From Kappaphycus alvarezii (lineage: Eukaryota; Rhodophyta; Florideophyceae; Gigartinales; Solieriaceae): DNA of 64,000 nucleotides. The first letter of the stretch is position 1. Each line of letters starts with the position of its first letter. The DNA lies in assembly GCA_002205965.3 (NCBI GenBank), contig NADL03000699.1, positions 2,170,001-2,234,000 on the forward strand, written 5' to 3'. The position numbers and the translations under genes were made by a program. Below the pieces are notes generated by a model. The model ran no database searches. It was given only the letters and a program-made list of their open reading frames with translations, and was not told the origin of the DNA. Positions 21,525-32,820 of the stretch are shown here, piece after piece.

Positions 21525-24500
21525 GCGAAATTCAAGTTGTTTATCAACTGCGCATTTCCCTCTTCAGAAGGGAGAGGGGAATGGAGTTTGTTTTTGCAAA
21601 CATTAGTTGCTTTTATAGCACCAAGTAGTTTATCCATGATGGATAAAGTCAACGCTCGACGAGCCCCTGTTTAGTTCCTTGATGGAATATGAAAGAGCTT
21701 TTGGAAAAGCCCAAGGTTGTACTAACAACATAATGAAGTTTATCCGTGACGGATAGTTGCAGTAGTAGACTATTGAAGCCTTTAGTTTTTGCTGCTTGAT
21801 AAAGCAGAAGTTGCCTCAGAGGTGAGGATAGATACGGCTATTATAGCCTTTGGAAGTTAAAGACCTGAAGGTCTTTTGTGTAGTCGAACCTCTGCAAGAC
21901 AGTTGATAAATACCTCCGTAATAGAGGGAGGTCAAATACGAACGTTTGCGTTCATGCTAAAAAAGGCCCATGTGGGATATGTAACCTCGGCCCAGGAGGG
22001 CACCCCGCACTTCAGGAGGGGGAGGAGTGTAAATCGCTACTGTTTAGTGAATATGCACAAACGGATTTAATATCCGCCAAAAAATCATTCTGTTACAGCA
22101 ATGCATGCAGCCGTCCATGGCATTTTGCCAAGTGGCGCCAATAATGAATTTTATAAAAATTCAATCAGTTAGCAGTGCACGAGCACTTTGCCACGAGACC
22201 CATGAGAGAGCCAGCACAGTAACTGTTCTACGGTACCATTAAAGTCTGCAAAAGACTGCGACACCCGCAGGGTGGGGTCACGGGAAAAGCTCCCATTGCT
22301 CGCTAAGTCAACTTTAAGAGTTGAAACTTTGCCAGGTGCTTCAACACCATACCCCCCCTTTGGGACCAAAAATGACTTAATTAAGGCGAGCCGCTTTCCC
22401 AAAACGGGAAGGTGTGCCAAGACCATTTTGTGGTCAAAAACGAAGTTCTCGATGAACGTTAGAGTTAAGGGATCCTGTGAGAGGTTATGACCAGACCTTC
22501 CAAGGACTTTGATTGTTTGATAACCTTGATAAGTTTGCCTTTACACCTCTAAGGTGAGTCGCGCAGCGAGCACGGATGCTCAATACTGTAACCAAATGGT
22601 TCTTTGTAACAATCGAAAATTGTTGTTATCACACATCGTAACTCATAACGAGTTCAAGGACTGTTAACGCTTTTTGAAAGTGTATGATGCACCACCCAGA
22701 AGGGATGTCACTAACCATTTTTGAGTACCTTTATCTCCTTCCGGAGCCATCGATGTCATGTAATGACAAACTTCCGCGGAGCTCGCAAAGCTCAAATCAA
22801 TTACCAATTCATGGTATACGTGCCAGTGATTTGATGAGATCCTACAACCACTCCCAAAGAGTGAAATCAAGATGCAAGCGGACTTAACAAAAGTCCATGG
22901 ATACGGTTATCCTTTGATAGGACGAGGTTGTAGCTCATGAGTGAGCATAGTTGAAATACACTGTGTATTGAACTCAGTCCATAAGGGAAAACGCACAGAG
23001 ACAAATCTGAAGCTCTGTAAACCATTCGGTGATCGAATGATGCGAAGCCCTACGACAGGACAGCACGTTCGGAATAGCCACAACAGCTACCTTTGGGAAT
23101 CTTGATGACTCCCTGGCCCAACCATAAGCTGTACAAGCTTGGAGGTACTCAATGTTCTTACGACAAATACGGTAAGATCGAAGACGATTTCGGATATCTT
23201 CCTTCAAGGAAACTTTCCAGGGCGTGGACAACGTAAAGTGCACTCTAAGGAAGAGGAATCACCTAAAGTCTTTTTGTTCCAAGAGTTTTTCGATGAGACC
23301 GAGCGACTTTCTGAAAGGAATGAGTACTTTAGCTAATGAAGCTACATGGTGCGGGATAACCCTGCACGAGGGTATCATCATACATAAAGCCTGGTTGGCT
23401 TACGTTCGCCATGACCCTTCCAGGGTGACCTTGAAGCGATACGGTATCCATAAGGGATGTCGCGACTGATCAGGAGATCTCCCAACGAATCCTCGACGAG
23501 GAACACAGCAGTACTCGCTATGGGTCCTAACACCAAGGGTTCTGATAACTCACCACAAATTGCGACCACGCAAACCGTTAAGCAACCCATCGCGGATTAT
23601 TGAGAGATGATCAGGTGATCAATTACACTGGTCTCATGACGAGACAACTTTGTTAAGGTTCTTTCAAAGAACCGCAATGGATTTGGAAAGGTCCTTCGAT
23701 GGGATAGCATGAAGAATACGAAAGCTTTAAAAGCTTATCAATGATGTTATTGAGCATGATGCTCCTTACCCGAGGGAAGCGTTCCCTTAAATACAATTGA
23801 GCTTCCAAAGAAGCACTACTTCGCTCTAATAAAGAAACTCAACAAACGATCTCTATGAAAGGGAACAGATAGTACTGACTACAGTGTAATTGGAGAGGGC
23901 AATAATCCAACGTTTATGATTCACTTGATGAGGGGCTGTGCACCCAACGCTTGAGAAGCGAAGGCAGTAATGGAATCACACGACGGGAATAGTCAACAAA
24001 ATGCTGGAAGCTACGACAGCTTCAAGAGAATGGGCACCAAATTTGGTAATGAAACAGACAGGTTCTGACCTGATTCAATTCGAAGGACGTTTTGTCTTGT
24101 GGAAATGCAAATTCCCACGAGGGAAATGATTACAACGATTCTGAAAATCAATTGACAACGGCTTTCTAGAAGCTGCCCGACAAATGACTGTTGGAGTCAA
24201 AATACAGTAGGACGTCAGGTCCACCAAAGGATAGTAGCTCCTCCGGGAACTATGTTACGCTTACGAAAGCAATGTCAAACCACTTTCCGTCACGTACGAA
24301 GACAACAAAAGAGTTTTTTTAAACTCAGAAAAGCCAAGATATGGCCGGAGTGAAATAAAAGAGGTGTTGGACCTCGCGAAAGGAATCCGACTTTTGGAGT
24401 CGAGAAGTTCTTTTCCATTGAGGACGACGATAAGAAAAGAGCGGAGACAGTCAATCGAAATGAAAATCAGCTTTCACAGCTGTAAGAAGACAACCATTAT

Positions 24501-24854
24501 GGTTCTACAACGGCAAGGGTGTGTACACCCAGTGTTTTGTTAACACTAGACTAGTGGAGAGCCAGAGCTCGATGTTGCGTACGCGATCCATTGAGGATCT
24601 TGGGAGTCGATGAATGAAGCATTTTGGCCGCGCGCGTAACTACACTATGAACTATCCACGCTACGAATGCTACACTAAGGCAACTCGGATTGTCAAACGC
24701 AAAAGATTTAGTCAAAGTCTAACGAAACAAGTTTACCTGTGAAAGGTAGTTCAGTGCCTATGAGAGGCGACGAGACCTACTGATCAACACGAGAAGTGCC
24801 CATGAGGGGCAAGGACGAACATAAAAGTTCCCATCACGGGAACCGACAAACTAT
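21525..24854 (+). other. Gypsy 3' internal stretch: no long frame, very hairpin-dense
   Basis: These 3.3 kb between chromodomain and antisense frame hold no frame over about 90 codons and no motif I recognise. They are packed with short perfect inverted repeats with 5-7-base arms and 2-5-base loops. In 21697-21953 alone I see eight: 21697-21710, 21716-21729, 21741-21755, 21792-21807, 21814-21827, 21836-21848, 21862-21873 and 21940-21953. Chance predicts about one in such a length. The same texture occurs in the coding part and the LTRs. Confidence 0.6.
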
Positions 24855-26654
24855 TTAAGTGCTATTAGAGCGCGACTGCGGTTTATAGATGCCCGACGAG
24901 CGGGACTGACGCAAGCTTTGAAAATTGTTCTTCAAGAGTATCTTCAGCTCTGCGAGCGGAACCTCAAGTTCCTCGTCAGTCATGCCCATGTCCTTCAACA
25001 AGGAACGAACTGTGTCCTCTTCGTACTTGGCTCCCGCCGAGCTCCCCGTCCCGCCTGATGCGGACCCCGTCATCTCGATATCACCATCGCCCTTTTCCTT
25101 GCCGGCTCCGGCTTCCGTCTCGTCGACTTCCACAAAGTCATCGTCATCTCCCGTAGTGGGATCTTTCGGAGGAACCACTGCTGGAGTGGGTGGAGTAATT
25201 TCGCCCTCAAGGGCAGTTGCAGCTGTGATAGGCCCAATTTGTGGGTTTGAAATAGACTGATGAACGGCCACAGTAGCCGCATCTTCGGGAGGAGCACGAC
25301 GCCCCTCCCTAGCCTCCAAGGCTGTCACACGAACACCCTTCCAAGGGTTTTAGAACACAAAATAACCCGCATCCGGATGCACGCGGCCGGGCGAGAAGCT
25401 GTGGCGTTGACCGCCCTTTGATTTAGAACTCCATTGGGGAGACACTTCGTTTGGATCGTTCCAGTCGATCTCCTCGATCTCTCCCAGGAGCCTTTTTAGC
25501 TCTTCGTCGTTTTCTTTTCCTCCTAAGGGAATAATCATGTCCAACTCCTTCATCCAGGAGATGAGTCTGTTTGGTAAGAACCACAGTCGCCATGTGTCAT
25601 ACACATCCCAAAGGAGAAAAGCTCCATGCTTAACACAACATTCAGTTATGAATTGACACCAGATCCCATGGTCGGGATCGCGGAAGAAAGACCCAAAGTA
25701 GGTCAAGCTAGGGCCCAACTCGGACCAAAAGCCCTGACAAACCTCAACACGAGGCCACCAAGCAGGGTTCGCGTTGAATCGACGTCCAAGATGTTGCGAG
25801 CCGATATGCTCGGCCTCCTTTTGTTGATAAGGGATCATATATCCCGTTTCGTTACGCAAACGGCGTTCCAATAGCACTGTGTTTCTGAAGAATGGTTTGT
25901 GATCGTGCTTTTCTAAGCGAAAGTGGATCGGAATGATCGCTGTTTGCCAAAAAATGGCATCTTGATGCACGCCGCGAATACCGGGCCAACGTTGATCGAT
26001 TACTTCGATCGGACGCAATGTCTCGGTGGCGAGGCTCAAGACATTATCGCCCCAAAGGCGCTCTCCATTCGTACGATGCGACCAAGTATCCGCGCCTAAC
26101 GCGCGAGGAATAGGAATGCCTCCAGGCAAAAGTGAAAGACGTTCCAACACCGCACGAATGAAACGGCGACGCGCCCGCACAACCGGCTCTGTATGAGAGA
26201 TTTTGAGTGCCTCAACAGGCACAGCAATATAATCGAGCCAATCTGGAGTGGTAATCGCCTCGAAGGGGATGTTATTGGGTAAGAAACCACTGTGATCAGT
26301 GTATTCCTGTTGAATACGCGTACGATTCATGACCCCTTTTGGGCAGAAATAAGGCGCATAGACATGTGCATCTAAATAGTAACGTGTGTTACTTTGCGCG
26401 ATGCCCTCTGCAGAGGAATATGGCCAATTTTCGCGAACGTCAATCGTTTCGTCGACATCATGGGCTTCTGAAGCCATTTTGTTTTTGTTCTCTTTAGAAG
26501 AGCCTTCGTTATCGTAAAACCGGTGTTGGTTGTGAAAAGATCCTTTTGGAGGATGAGCTCGGTGACCACGAGAGTGGAAGTGTGCAATAAAGCGATGACG
26601 CTCGAGGTTAAATGCCGATTTCAAATCGGATTGTGTACGCCTAGTCGTTCCCAC
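24855..26654 (-). CDS. Antisense frame of the Gypsy element, about 600 codons with one internal stop
   Basis: Read on the minus strand from 26654, 434 codons run to a stop at 25350-25352. The same frame then continues to 24855, so only one stop interrupts about 600 codons. The first part is rich in W, R, H and P (for example ITTPDWLDYIAVPVEALKIS, YFGSFFRDPDHGIWCQFITE). The second is acidic and disordered-looking (DDDDFVEVDETEAGAG) and ends basic. I see no signal peptide, membrane segment or known domain. It lies between pol and the 3' LTR, antisense, where some large plant Gypsy elements such as Grande carry an extra antisense ORF. It is less damaged than gag or pol over a similar length. Function unknown. 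Confidence 0.6.
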
Positions 26655-26662
26655 TGAACGAA

Positions 26663-26860
26663 TTACAGTAAGGTCGCTGACCGCCCGAAATTTTGAATTA
26701 CCCTTTTGAGTATCTTTTCTTTTTGGCGCGAAACGTCGCGATCAGAGGAAGGCACCCGATGTGCTACGACGACGGAGGAGGATGGCTCCTCAGTAATTGA
26801 GACAGGCGTTGACGCCAAGGAAATTTCAACACCTTTAGTAGGTGACTTGTCTTTGCCCAA
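26663..26860 (-). other. Short frame just upstream of the antisense frame, possible N-terminus
   Basis: A 65-codon minus-strand frame begins MGKDKSPTKGVEIS and has a basic helix near its end (RQKEKILKRVIQNFG). It ends 8 bases before the antisense frame starts and in another register, so it could be the true N-terminus separated by a frameshift, or a small upstream frame. Not recognised. Confidence 0.35.
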
Positions 26861-27155
26861 ACCTCCGACAGGTGAAGTAGTAGTTTACCTAGAGGCCTTG
26901 TTAGTAGGATTGATATCCTTGCTTGAAGTGGAATGATCGCTTTTGAAAGCAGGAGCCGATGACCGCCCCTAGTTCTGACTTATGGAGGCAATTTGGCACA
27001 AAGTATCAAACATTTCTTGCCCAGGCACGTCCATAATTTTTTTTGAAAACAATGAAAACTCCTGTCGGCAGGTAGAATGATTTGAGGTGGCGAGCACGCC
27101 ACACGATGAACGTTAGCTGTCGTTCAGCTTAGATTTTATTCCCGAGCCTGCGCGC

Positions 27156-27169
27156 TCAGAAGGGAGAGA
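27156..27169 (+). other. Polypurine tract of the Gypsy element
   Basis: The purine-rich run AGAAGGGAGAGA lies immediately before the first base of the 3' LTR (27170), as required for plus-strand priming. Confidence 0.75.
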
Positions 27170-27932
27170 TGTAGTGCAATAGCACTTTAGTCTGAATTGA
27201 CGGTCATAACCGTAATTTTAGTACTCGATTTTCGAGCCACATTACATGGCGCGTGCCATCCAGCATGTTAACACTCTTACAGTGCCTTTACAGTAGTCGC
27301 CCCTATTGGGCATGGCACTGGTCCCCTAACTGACCCTGATATTTATTTATGGCTAACAAGCTAATAGAATGACACGTGTCCTAACTAGTGAGCTCGCCTA
27401 ACTAGCTAACTTTAACTTAGTATTTATCCTTGGCACGAGTTGCCACTGCTAGAATAAACAGGCACCGAAAGTACCAACGACTTCACCAGTTTTTGGTTTT
27501 GGCTCTATTTGTTGCTCCTGCAACTTGCGTTCCATTTTTACTAAGGCGCCGCGACTGCAGCTATAGTAGCTACTAACCCCTTCGGCCCCCGCCCGCCAGC
27601 TTGGCTTTTCAGCCTGTTGTTTATTTCAGGTTTATACCTTTTTGGTGTGTTTGTCCCCGTAGGGAGGGCGTGTATCCCTCGCGTCTTGTTGCGTCGAGGA
27701 CGTGTATCGGTTGCTCTTGCCCATTTGCGGTCTTTTACGCAGAAGGCGTATTAACCATGTTCCACTTTTCCCCTTGCTTCTTACAAGCCTCTACCACCTG
27801 AGTTCTCACAACTCTTGAGCTACTACCCTGCAGAGGGAATAAAGAGAAAGCGGCGGCAAACACAGTGTAGTCATTGCTTTACGCAATAGGGAGCGTAACC
27901 TTTCTAGGCCCAGTTCGGTGCATTGCACTACA
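27170..27932 (+). repeat. Gypsy 3' LTR
   Basis: This 763-bp copy differs from the 5' LTR by about 16 substitutions and one extra C near 27577. It is followed directly by TTTAG (27933-27937), the target duplication. Most differences cluster in the first half (27174-27530); the last 330 bases are almost identical. Confidence 0.95.
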
Positions 27933-27937
27933 TTTAG

Positions 27938-28296
27938 TCTAGCTATTTTGCCCTTACTAATTTTTCTATCCTAAGCAGTCTATATTTTCTCTATCCTGTT
28001 GTACTTTTAGCGATGACTTTTAGGATTATCGTAGTGTTAGGGTCCCTAGGTCCGTTCGCAGGACTACTCGCTAGGGATTTTAGTTTGTAGTAGTTAGTTG
28101 GTGTGCTAGAGAGAGTCGAAGGCATCTACTGTCTACAAAATGACTCGCCCCCCTGGGCTCTGAAGTTAAAAAAGGGTACAACAATTTTATTTCAATATCC
28201 TCAACTCATCTACTATAAGCAAAAACGTCTGCAAATTTTTTAAGGTTCGTCGCTAACGCCATAAGTCTGCTTTTTATCTCTTGAATTTTCGCGACA
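27938..28296 (+). repeat. Copia 3' LTR, right piece
   Basis: This is the remainder of the Copia 3' LTR after the Gypsy insertion. It matches 5778-6138 and ends ATTTTCGCGACA. It is followed by GAAAG (28297-28301), identical to the five bases before the 5' LTR. Confidence 0.85.
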
Positions 28297-28301
28297 GAAA
28301 G

Positions 28302-31300
28302 TATAGACTACGTAGACTAAACTATCGTAGTATGAAGGGGAAAATCCTCTGTCAGTACCGCACTTACAGTAGTGATGCAAGTAGACTACTGTCAGTAGCC
28401 ATGATTCTCTATGCGTATTTCGATAAAGACTTGCACATCTGTAATGGTCTACTGCAATGTACTGTTCTGTAAAGGACGTAAGGTATTGCTCTAGAAACTT
28501 GCTGCAATGATTGCTCTCGAGTTGACAATTTTTTTCGTGCAGATTTTTGCATTTGTCTGCAATACCGTACTATACAAAACTGCACTATTGTATCGCGTTC
28601 GGGTGTTACTTTAAGACATCAACAGCCTTTAACTGCCTTACTGTCGGTAGCCTATTGTAGCTATTTCCGTACAGTAAGTTAATACAGTACAGTACAGTAC
28701 TGTACATACGGTACAGTATCTGTCTTTTCCAAAAATAAACTTGTCCAAAGGACAAGGATCCGTAACATCTTCCCTCGAAAGAACTCACTTTAATTCGTCA
28801 TTTTCATGCCTTCCAGAACGCTTCTTTGGCTGTTATCATACATTTTGCGTGCTCCGTTTTTTCAGCAGTAGACATCAGGAGCAGAGAGCAGGATCATTAC
28901 TCATTACTTATCTTGCATGGTGGTAAACTTTACATATTGTTTTGGTAGAGTGCTGAAGTCAGTATTGCCGACTGGTGCCAGCAGTGGATCAAAAGGACCC
29001 AAAGAAAGTGATTTGTTTTCTCTAATCTAAAGTTCTTCGGGGTGCACCTTTCACTGCTGCTTGACTGTGTCTAGTCAGATGCGCTTTCGAGATCAGCAAA
29101 TATATGTTGAGGCTGTAGAAATCAGAATGTTGCCTATCAAAGACTCCCAAGCATATAATCCTCTAACAAACATGATCGCTTGCACCAAACGGAGCCGCGG
29201 GTAAAACGTTGGATGCAGCCTCTCCATAATCAGTCGTAGGACGCTCAGAAGTTAAATGCAAGACGAATAGACAGTGTAACTGTTTTCAACAGGGTTCAGT
29301 TTCTGCAATTTGAATTTGAATTTTATTAGGTTATTCGAGTATACTGTTATTGCATAAATGCTTTTTCACTCAAAAATATTGGCAGGTGCAACATGCGAAG
29401 ACATTGAACGCCTTACTGTTATTGCATCGTTTCTCACCAAAGACAGAGCAGCACTGCAGTTAAAATCTTCAGCCCGACGGTATCAACTAGGGATTGGTAC
29501 AAAATCCCCAGAGAAGAAATTACGGATCAAAGAACAAATTTGGTCAGCGGTCATAGATGGGGTGTACAGGACTTGAATTGCATATTGTACTGATAGGCGG
29601 GAAATTGCAATATCTTGTTTCTGGCGTTTGTGGAGTACTTGCTAGAACGATTCTACGTTCTGGTTGCTGCTTATTTTGCATTCGAGGATCATCCTTTCGA
29701 TGCAAACAAGACTGGTGATTGGAGTTTTGTCCAACTCAAAATTTCAGAATGAATGGCAAGCAAAAGACGAGGACATAAAGCATTGGTAGCTTTCACATCG
29801 TCCTTCCAGCAGTATTATTTCGGTTCTGTACAGTGCCATGCATATGTTCTACATATCAATACAGTAAAAGTACGGTGGAGAGTGAGTTCACAGCTGACCA
29901 TGTATTTCAAATATTAAATCACCCCAAATCTTCCCCTTTCATGATTTAACACAGTACCTGCTGGGTGAAGCTGGTACACGTGTAGCAACGAAAAAGCTGT
30001 AAATTAACTGCCTGAGCGCAGCGGAATGGTACATTCGATCTCGCAAGGAACGGTTTGCAAGGGCTCTTGAGGCTTTGCTCAAAATCTTTGCAGAAGTCCG
30101 CAGCAGTAAAGGTGTAATTTCATTGCCGAAAACTATCGACCGAAGCTGAATATCATGGATTATCGTAAGGGTTACCAGCAAATAGAGGCAAGACAATTCC
30201 ATATTTTTGAATCCTTTCAGATTTTTACTGCCTTTTCGTATGCAACAATCCCGCAATAATACACAAACTCTCTTCTCTTGCTGGACCTCTAGAACTTGAA
30301 ATTCGGAACCCCAGAAATTTCAAGGCGTCATCAAGCATGCGCTGCTTGAATTAGTGATTCCTGCGGTTTTAATGCGCAGCTCGGTTGTACTGTGTAATTC
30401 ATCTCAGAGAATGTTTGCAATTCGATTATTGCCATCACTTACATAGGAATATGAACAGTTTGAAAAGCACGACTCTTGGCTCTGGTCGGGCGTATCATTT
30501 TTCGATATTCTTGTAGTGCGGAGAAGTTGAATAGGACAGTAAACAGGGCAGTAAACAATGGCACATGTAAGGATTTCCCTCGCTCGCTACCAGTCAACAG
30601 TTCCTTTCCTTGAAATACTGACCATGTAATAATGCAGTGCAGTAATAATAATTCCAACTGTTTGTATGCAGCCAAATTGAATTATTAAATTAATTTTATT
30701 TGTATGAAAAATAAAACCTTAAAATGCCTAATATTAATATTATCAGTTTAATATAGAAAAATCATGATTATATCCAAAAATGATTCCCGTTCTTCTGTGC
30801 AGTATATGACACATACACGTACATGGCATATGGTGCCTGCCACAGCACTGAAACCTGCATGACTGTTGGGGATGCCCTTTTCAACTGCGGCACCCAACCA
30901 GTAGAGGCTGCAGGAGTTAGGCGTCAGGTAAAATGGGCCAAGAGATCAACAAGAAAGTAAAATAAAATGCAAAAACAGAGGGGACTGGAATGTACTGACC
31001 TTGAAGGTCAATAATGGCCTGGCTGTTGTACCGAGAACAATGGAACTGATTTCCAAACATTCGAGTTTGGCATGGCATGCGTGGGGAACGAGCATTGCAG
31101 GCTGGGTGGAATATCGATGGACAACGGCATTTAAATTGCAAGCCAGAATAGAAAAAATCCGAAATATTTTTGATTAGTTGATTTTATATGCCATTATATG
31201 CTATTTTGCGGAGTGCTGTGGAGAGAGTTGGGAATGGAACGCTATAAATTTTTGCTATATTTAAAACTTTAAAGTTGATTCCGTGGTATCATAATTACGA

Positions 31301-32210
31301 GTTAAAAAGAAGAAGTGAACCAGGTGGGGGTGGAACTATGGAACGAACTTGCACAGCCAAGTGTTTTTAAAGAATGACAGTTGGAAGTCATAAGGGCCTT
31401 TTATGCAATTTATGATTTCTTTGGGAATAACTGGACGTGTCTGAAAACCTGCGGGTCCAACGCTGGACCTCGTTTTTATTTTTTGGTTTCTGGTCGTTGA
31501 ATAGCTGCCTTTAATGGAGGAATCTTACAGACGACTTAATGGACGGTTATGGCTTGTGTCCAGGTTTTAATGCAGCGGTTAAGGGGAGCCTCGAGAACTG
31601 AGGGCGGTTTAAACGGACCAACGGCTTTTAAGTGCTAGACGGTCTGTGGAGAGTCGGTTGTCTCAGTATTACTTTCAACAACGGACGGTGGGCCAAAAAT
31701 CATTTGGTGAACATTGTTGACATAAATGTGATGTTGTTCTGCAATATGGTACCAATGTCCTTTTCGATGGTTCTGGTCTATTTTCAAGCCTTATTTTGGT
31801 GGCAATTCCTCACGACCAGAACTCGGAAGCAAGTCCAGTAGCGCTTGATGCACAGGAAACCAGTAAATAGCGGTAAAATGGTGATTGCTTTGCAGGTCAT
31901 TGCATGTATCGCATAGACCACAATCACCCGGTTCACCACGTGAACAGTAATGAACGCGCCAACTTTGCCGAGGTGGGCATTTACGTTAAACGTGAAAGCA
32001 CGCTAGGACCTTGGCGGAAAGGTTTGCTGTTAATATCATACAGACAGTATCATACTGGATCGGTAGGCAGGAAGCAGGCAGAAGTAGAACATGATTTTTA
32101 CAGAGGGCGGGTGCATTTGACACCACACGCCTCTTTGGGAAAAATGTGGAGCACTTGGTCGATTTTCAAATATAGGGACGGGCATAGGCGTGCTATCCTG
32201 GGAGATGGAG
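28302..32210. other. Host-like intergenic stretch
   Basis: No supported gene. The longest frames (29358-29576 plus, 29939-30256 minus, 31904-32278 plus) show no family resemblance and overlap low-information sequence. Present are (TACTG)n/(CAGTA)n words, densest at 28682-28722, and one copy of the small GGGG-ended repeat at about 29893-29936. Confidence 0.45.
29893..29936 (+). repeat. Small GGGG/CCCC-ended repeat, copy 1 (short)
   Basis: The sequence ACCATGTATTTCAAATATTA followed by AATCACCCC and ATCTTCCCC matches the fixed-end part of the small repeat family. No convincing target duplication was found for this copy; the 3' flank is TTTCATGA. Confidence 0.5.
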
Positions 32211-32220
32211 AGGTGCAGGT

Positions 32221-32275
32221 CCTACGGGAGAGGGGAGTTGGGGCGTGGGGGCGGGGGCGGCGCGCGGGGGTACAG
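32221..32275 (+). other. G-rich run with G-quadruplex potential
   Basis: Between 32221 and 32275 the plus strand holds five G runs of four or five bases (GGGG-A-GTT-GGGG-CGT-GGGGG-C-GGGGG, then GGGGG after GCGCGC), enough for an intramolecular G-quadruplex. It lies 2 kb upstream of the 34.3-kb gene. Confidence 0.6.
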
Positions 32276-32820
32276 TAAAATACGGTGTCCAAGGACTCTA
32301 CTGTACCATGTAGGTGTCAATATCCGATCCCTGAAACTTTGGCTTGCTGTACTGTGTAGTTCAACTGCAGGTGAGCGTTAATATAAATTTTTATGTTTTG
32401 AACTGTAGTGTATTGTACTGTACAGTACAGTACTCTAAAAAATAACTGATAGCACATGGGGAGCAGAGGAGTGGGCGGGAGGGTTTTATTTAGTTTAATC
32501 AAATTTTACAAAATAAGGATTAAAATATTGTAAGGGAAGCCAAGAATTTACAAGAACAAAAGAATAAAACAAAAAAATTTGTATGTGATAGGCCAGAGAA
32601 AGAGGGTTCCGGCGGCAGGTGCACAGGAGGGGGTGCTCAAAGATCGTTACCTACGTAGCAAACCACCGCCGCCATAACCCGCTTTTCCATGCCCTAGTGC
32701 CTCACCAACTAGAAATGGTCAAGAAAAAAAGCAAAACGAAACGAAAATTTGGTGCGGGGTGTAGCACACATTCTTGCTACAGTAGCTACACCACTCGACA
32801 ACCTTTTTTTTTTTAGTATT

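Larger units (their letters stand above)
13575..27932 (+). mobile_element. Full-length Ty3/Gypsy chromovirus, 14.36 kb, with antisense frame
   Basis: Two LTRs of 762 and 763 bp start TGT(G/A)GTGCAATAGCAC and end GCACTACA. Perfect 5-bp duplications TTTAG lie at 13570-13574 and 27933-27937. Order inside is primer-binding site, gag, CCHC knuckle, protease, reverse transcriptase, RNase H, integrase, chromodomain, a 3.3-kb stretch without long frames, an antisense frame, a polypurine tract and the 3' LTR. I count about 16 substitutions and one 1-bp indel between the LTRs (about 2%), so the insertion is much younger than the Copia host. Gag and pol carry several stops and frameshifts. At 14.4 kb it is large for a Gypsy element. 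Confidence 0.95.
5754..28296 (+). mobile_element. Ancient Ty1/Copia retrotransposon carrying three nested insertions
   Basis: The left LTR starts TGTTAAAG at 5754 and ends GCGACA at 6138. The right LTR starts TGATATG at 13527, is cut at 13574 by the Gypsy element, resumes at 27938 and ends GCGACA at 28296. A perfect 5-bp direct repeat GAAAG flanks the whole (5749-5753 and 28297-28301). This is the strongest evidence that the two ends belong to one insertion. Internal order is gag (about 8.1-8.6 and 10.8-11.3 kb), integrase (11.3-11.95), reverse transcriptase (12.1-12.7) and RNase H (12.8-13.5), which is the Copia order. All frames are broken. By eye the LTRs agree at only about 70-75%, so the insertion is old. 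Nested guests are a LINE fragment, a PIF/Harbinger element and the Gypsy element. Confidence 0.85.
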
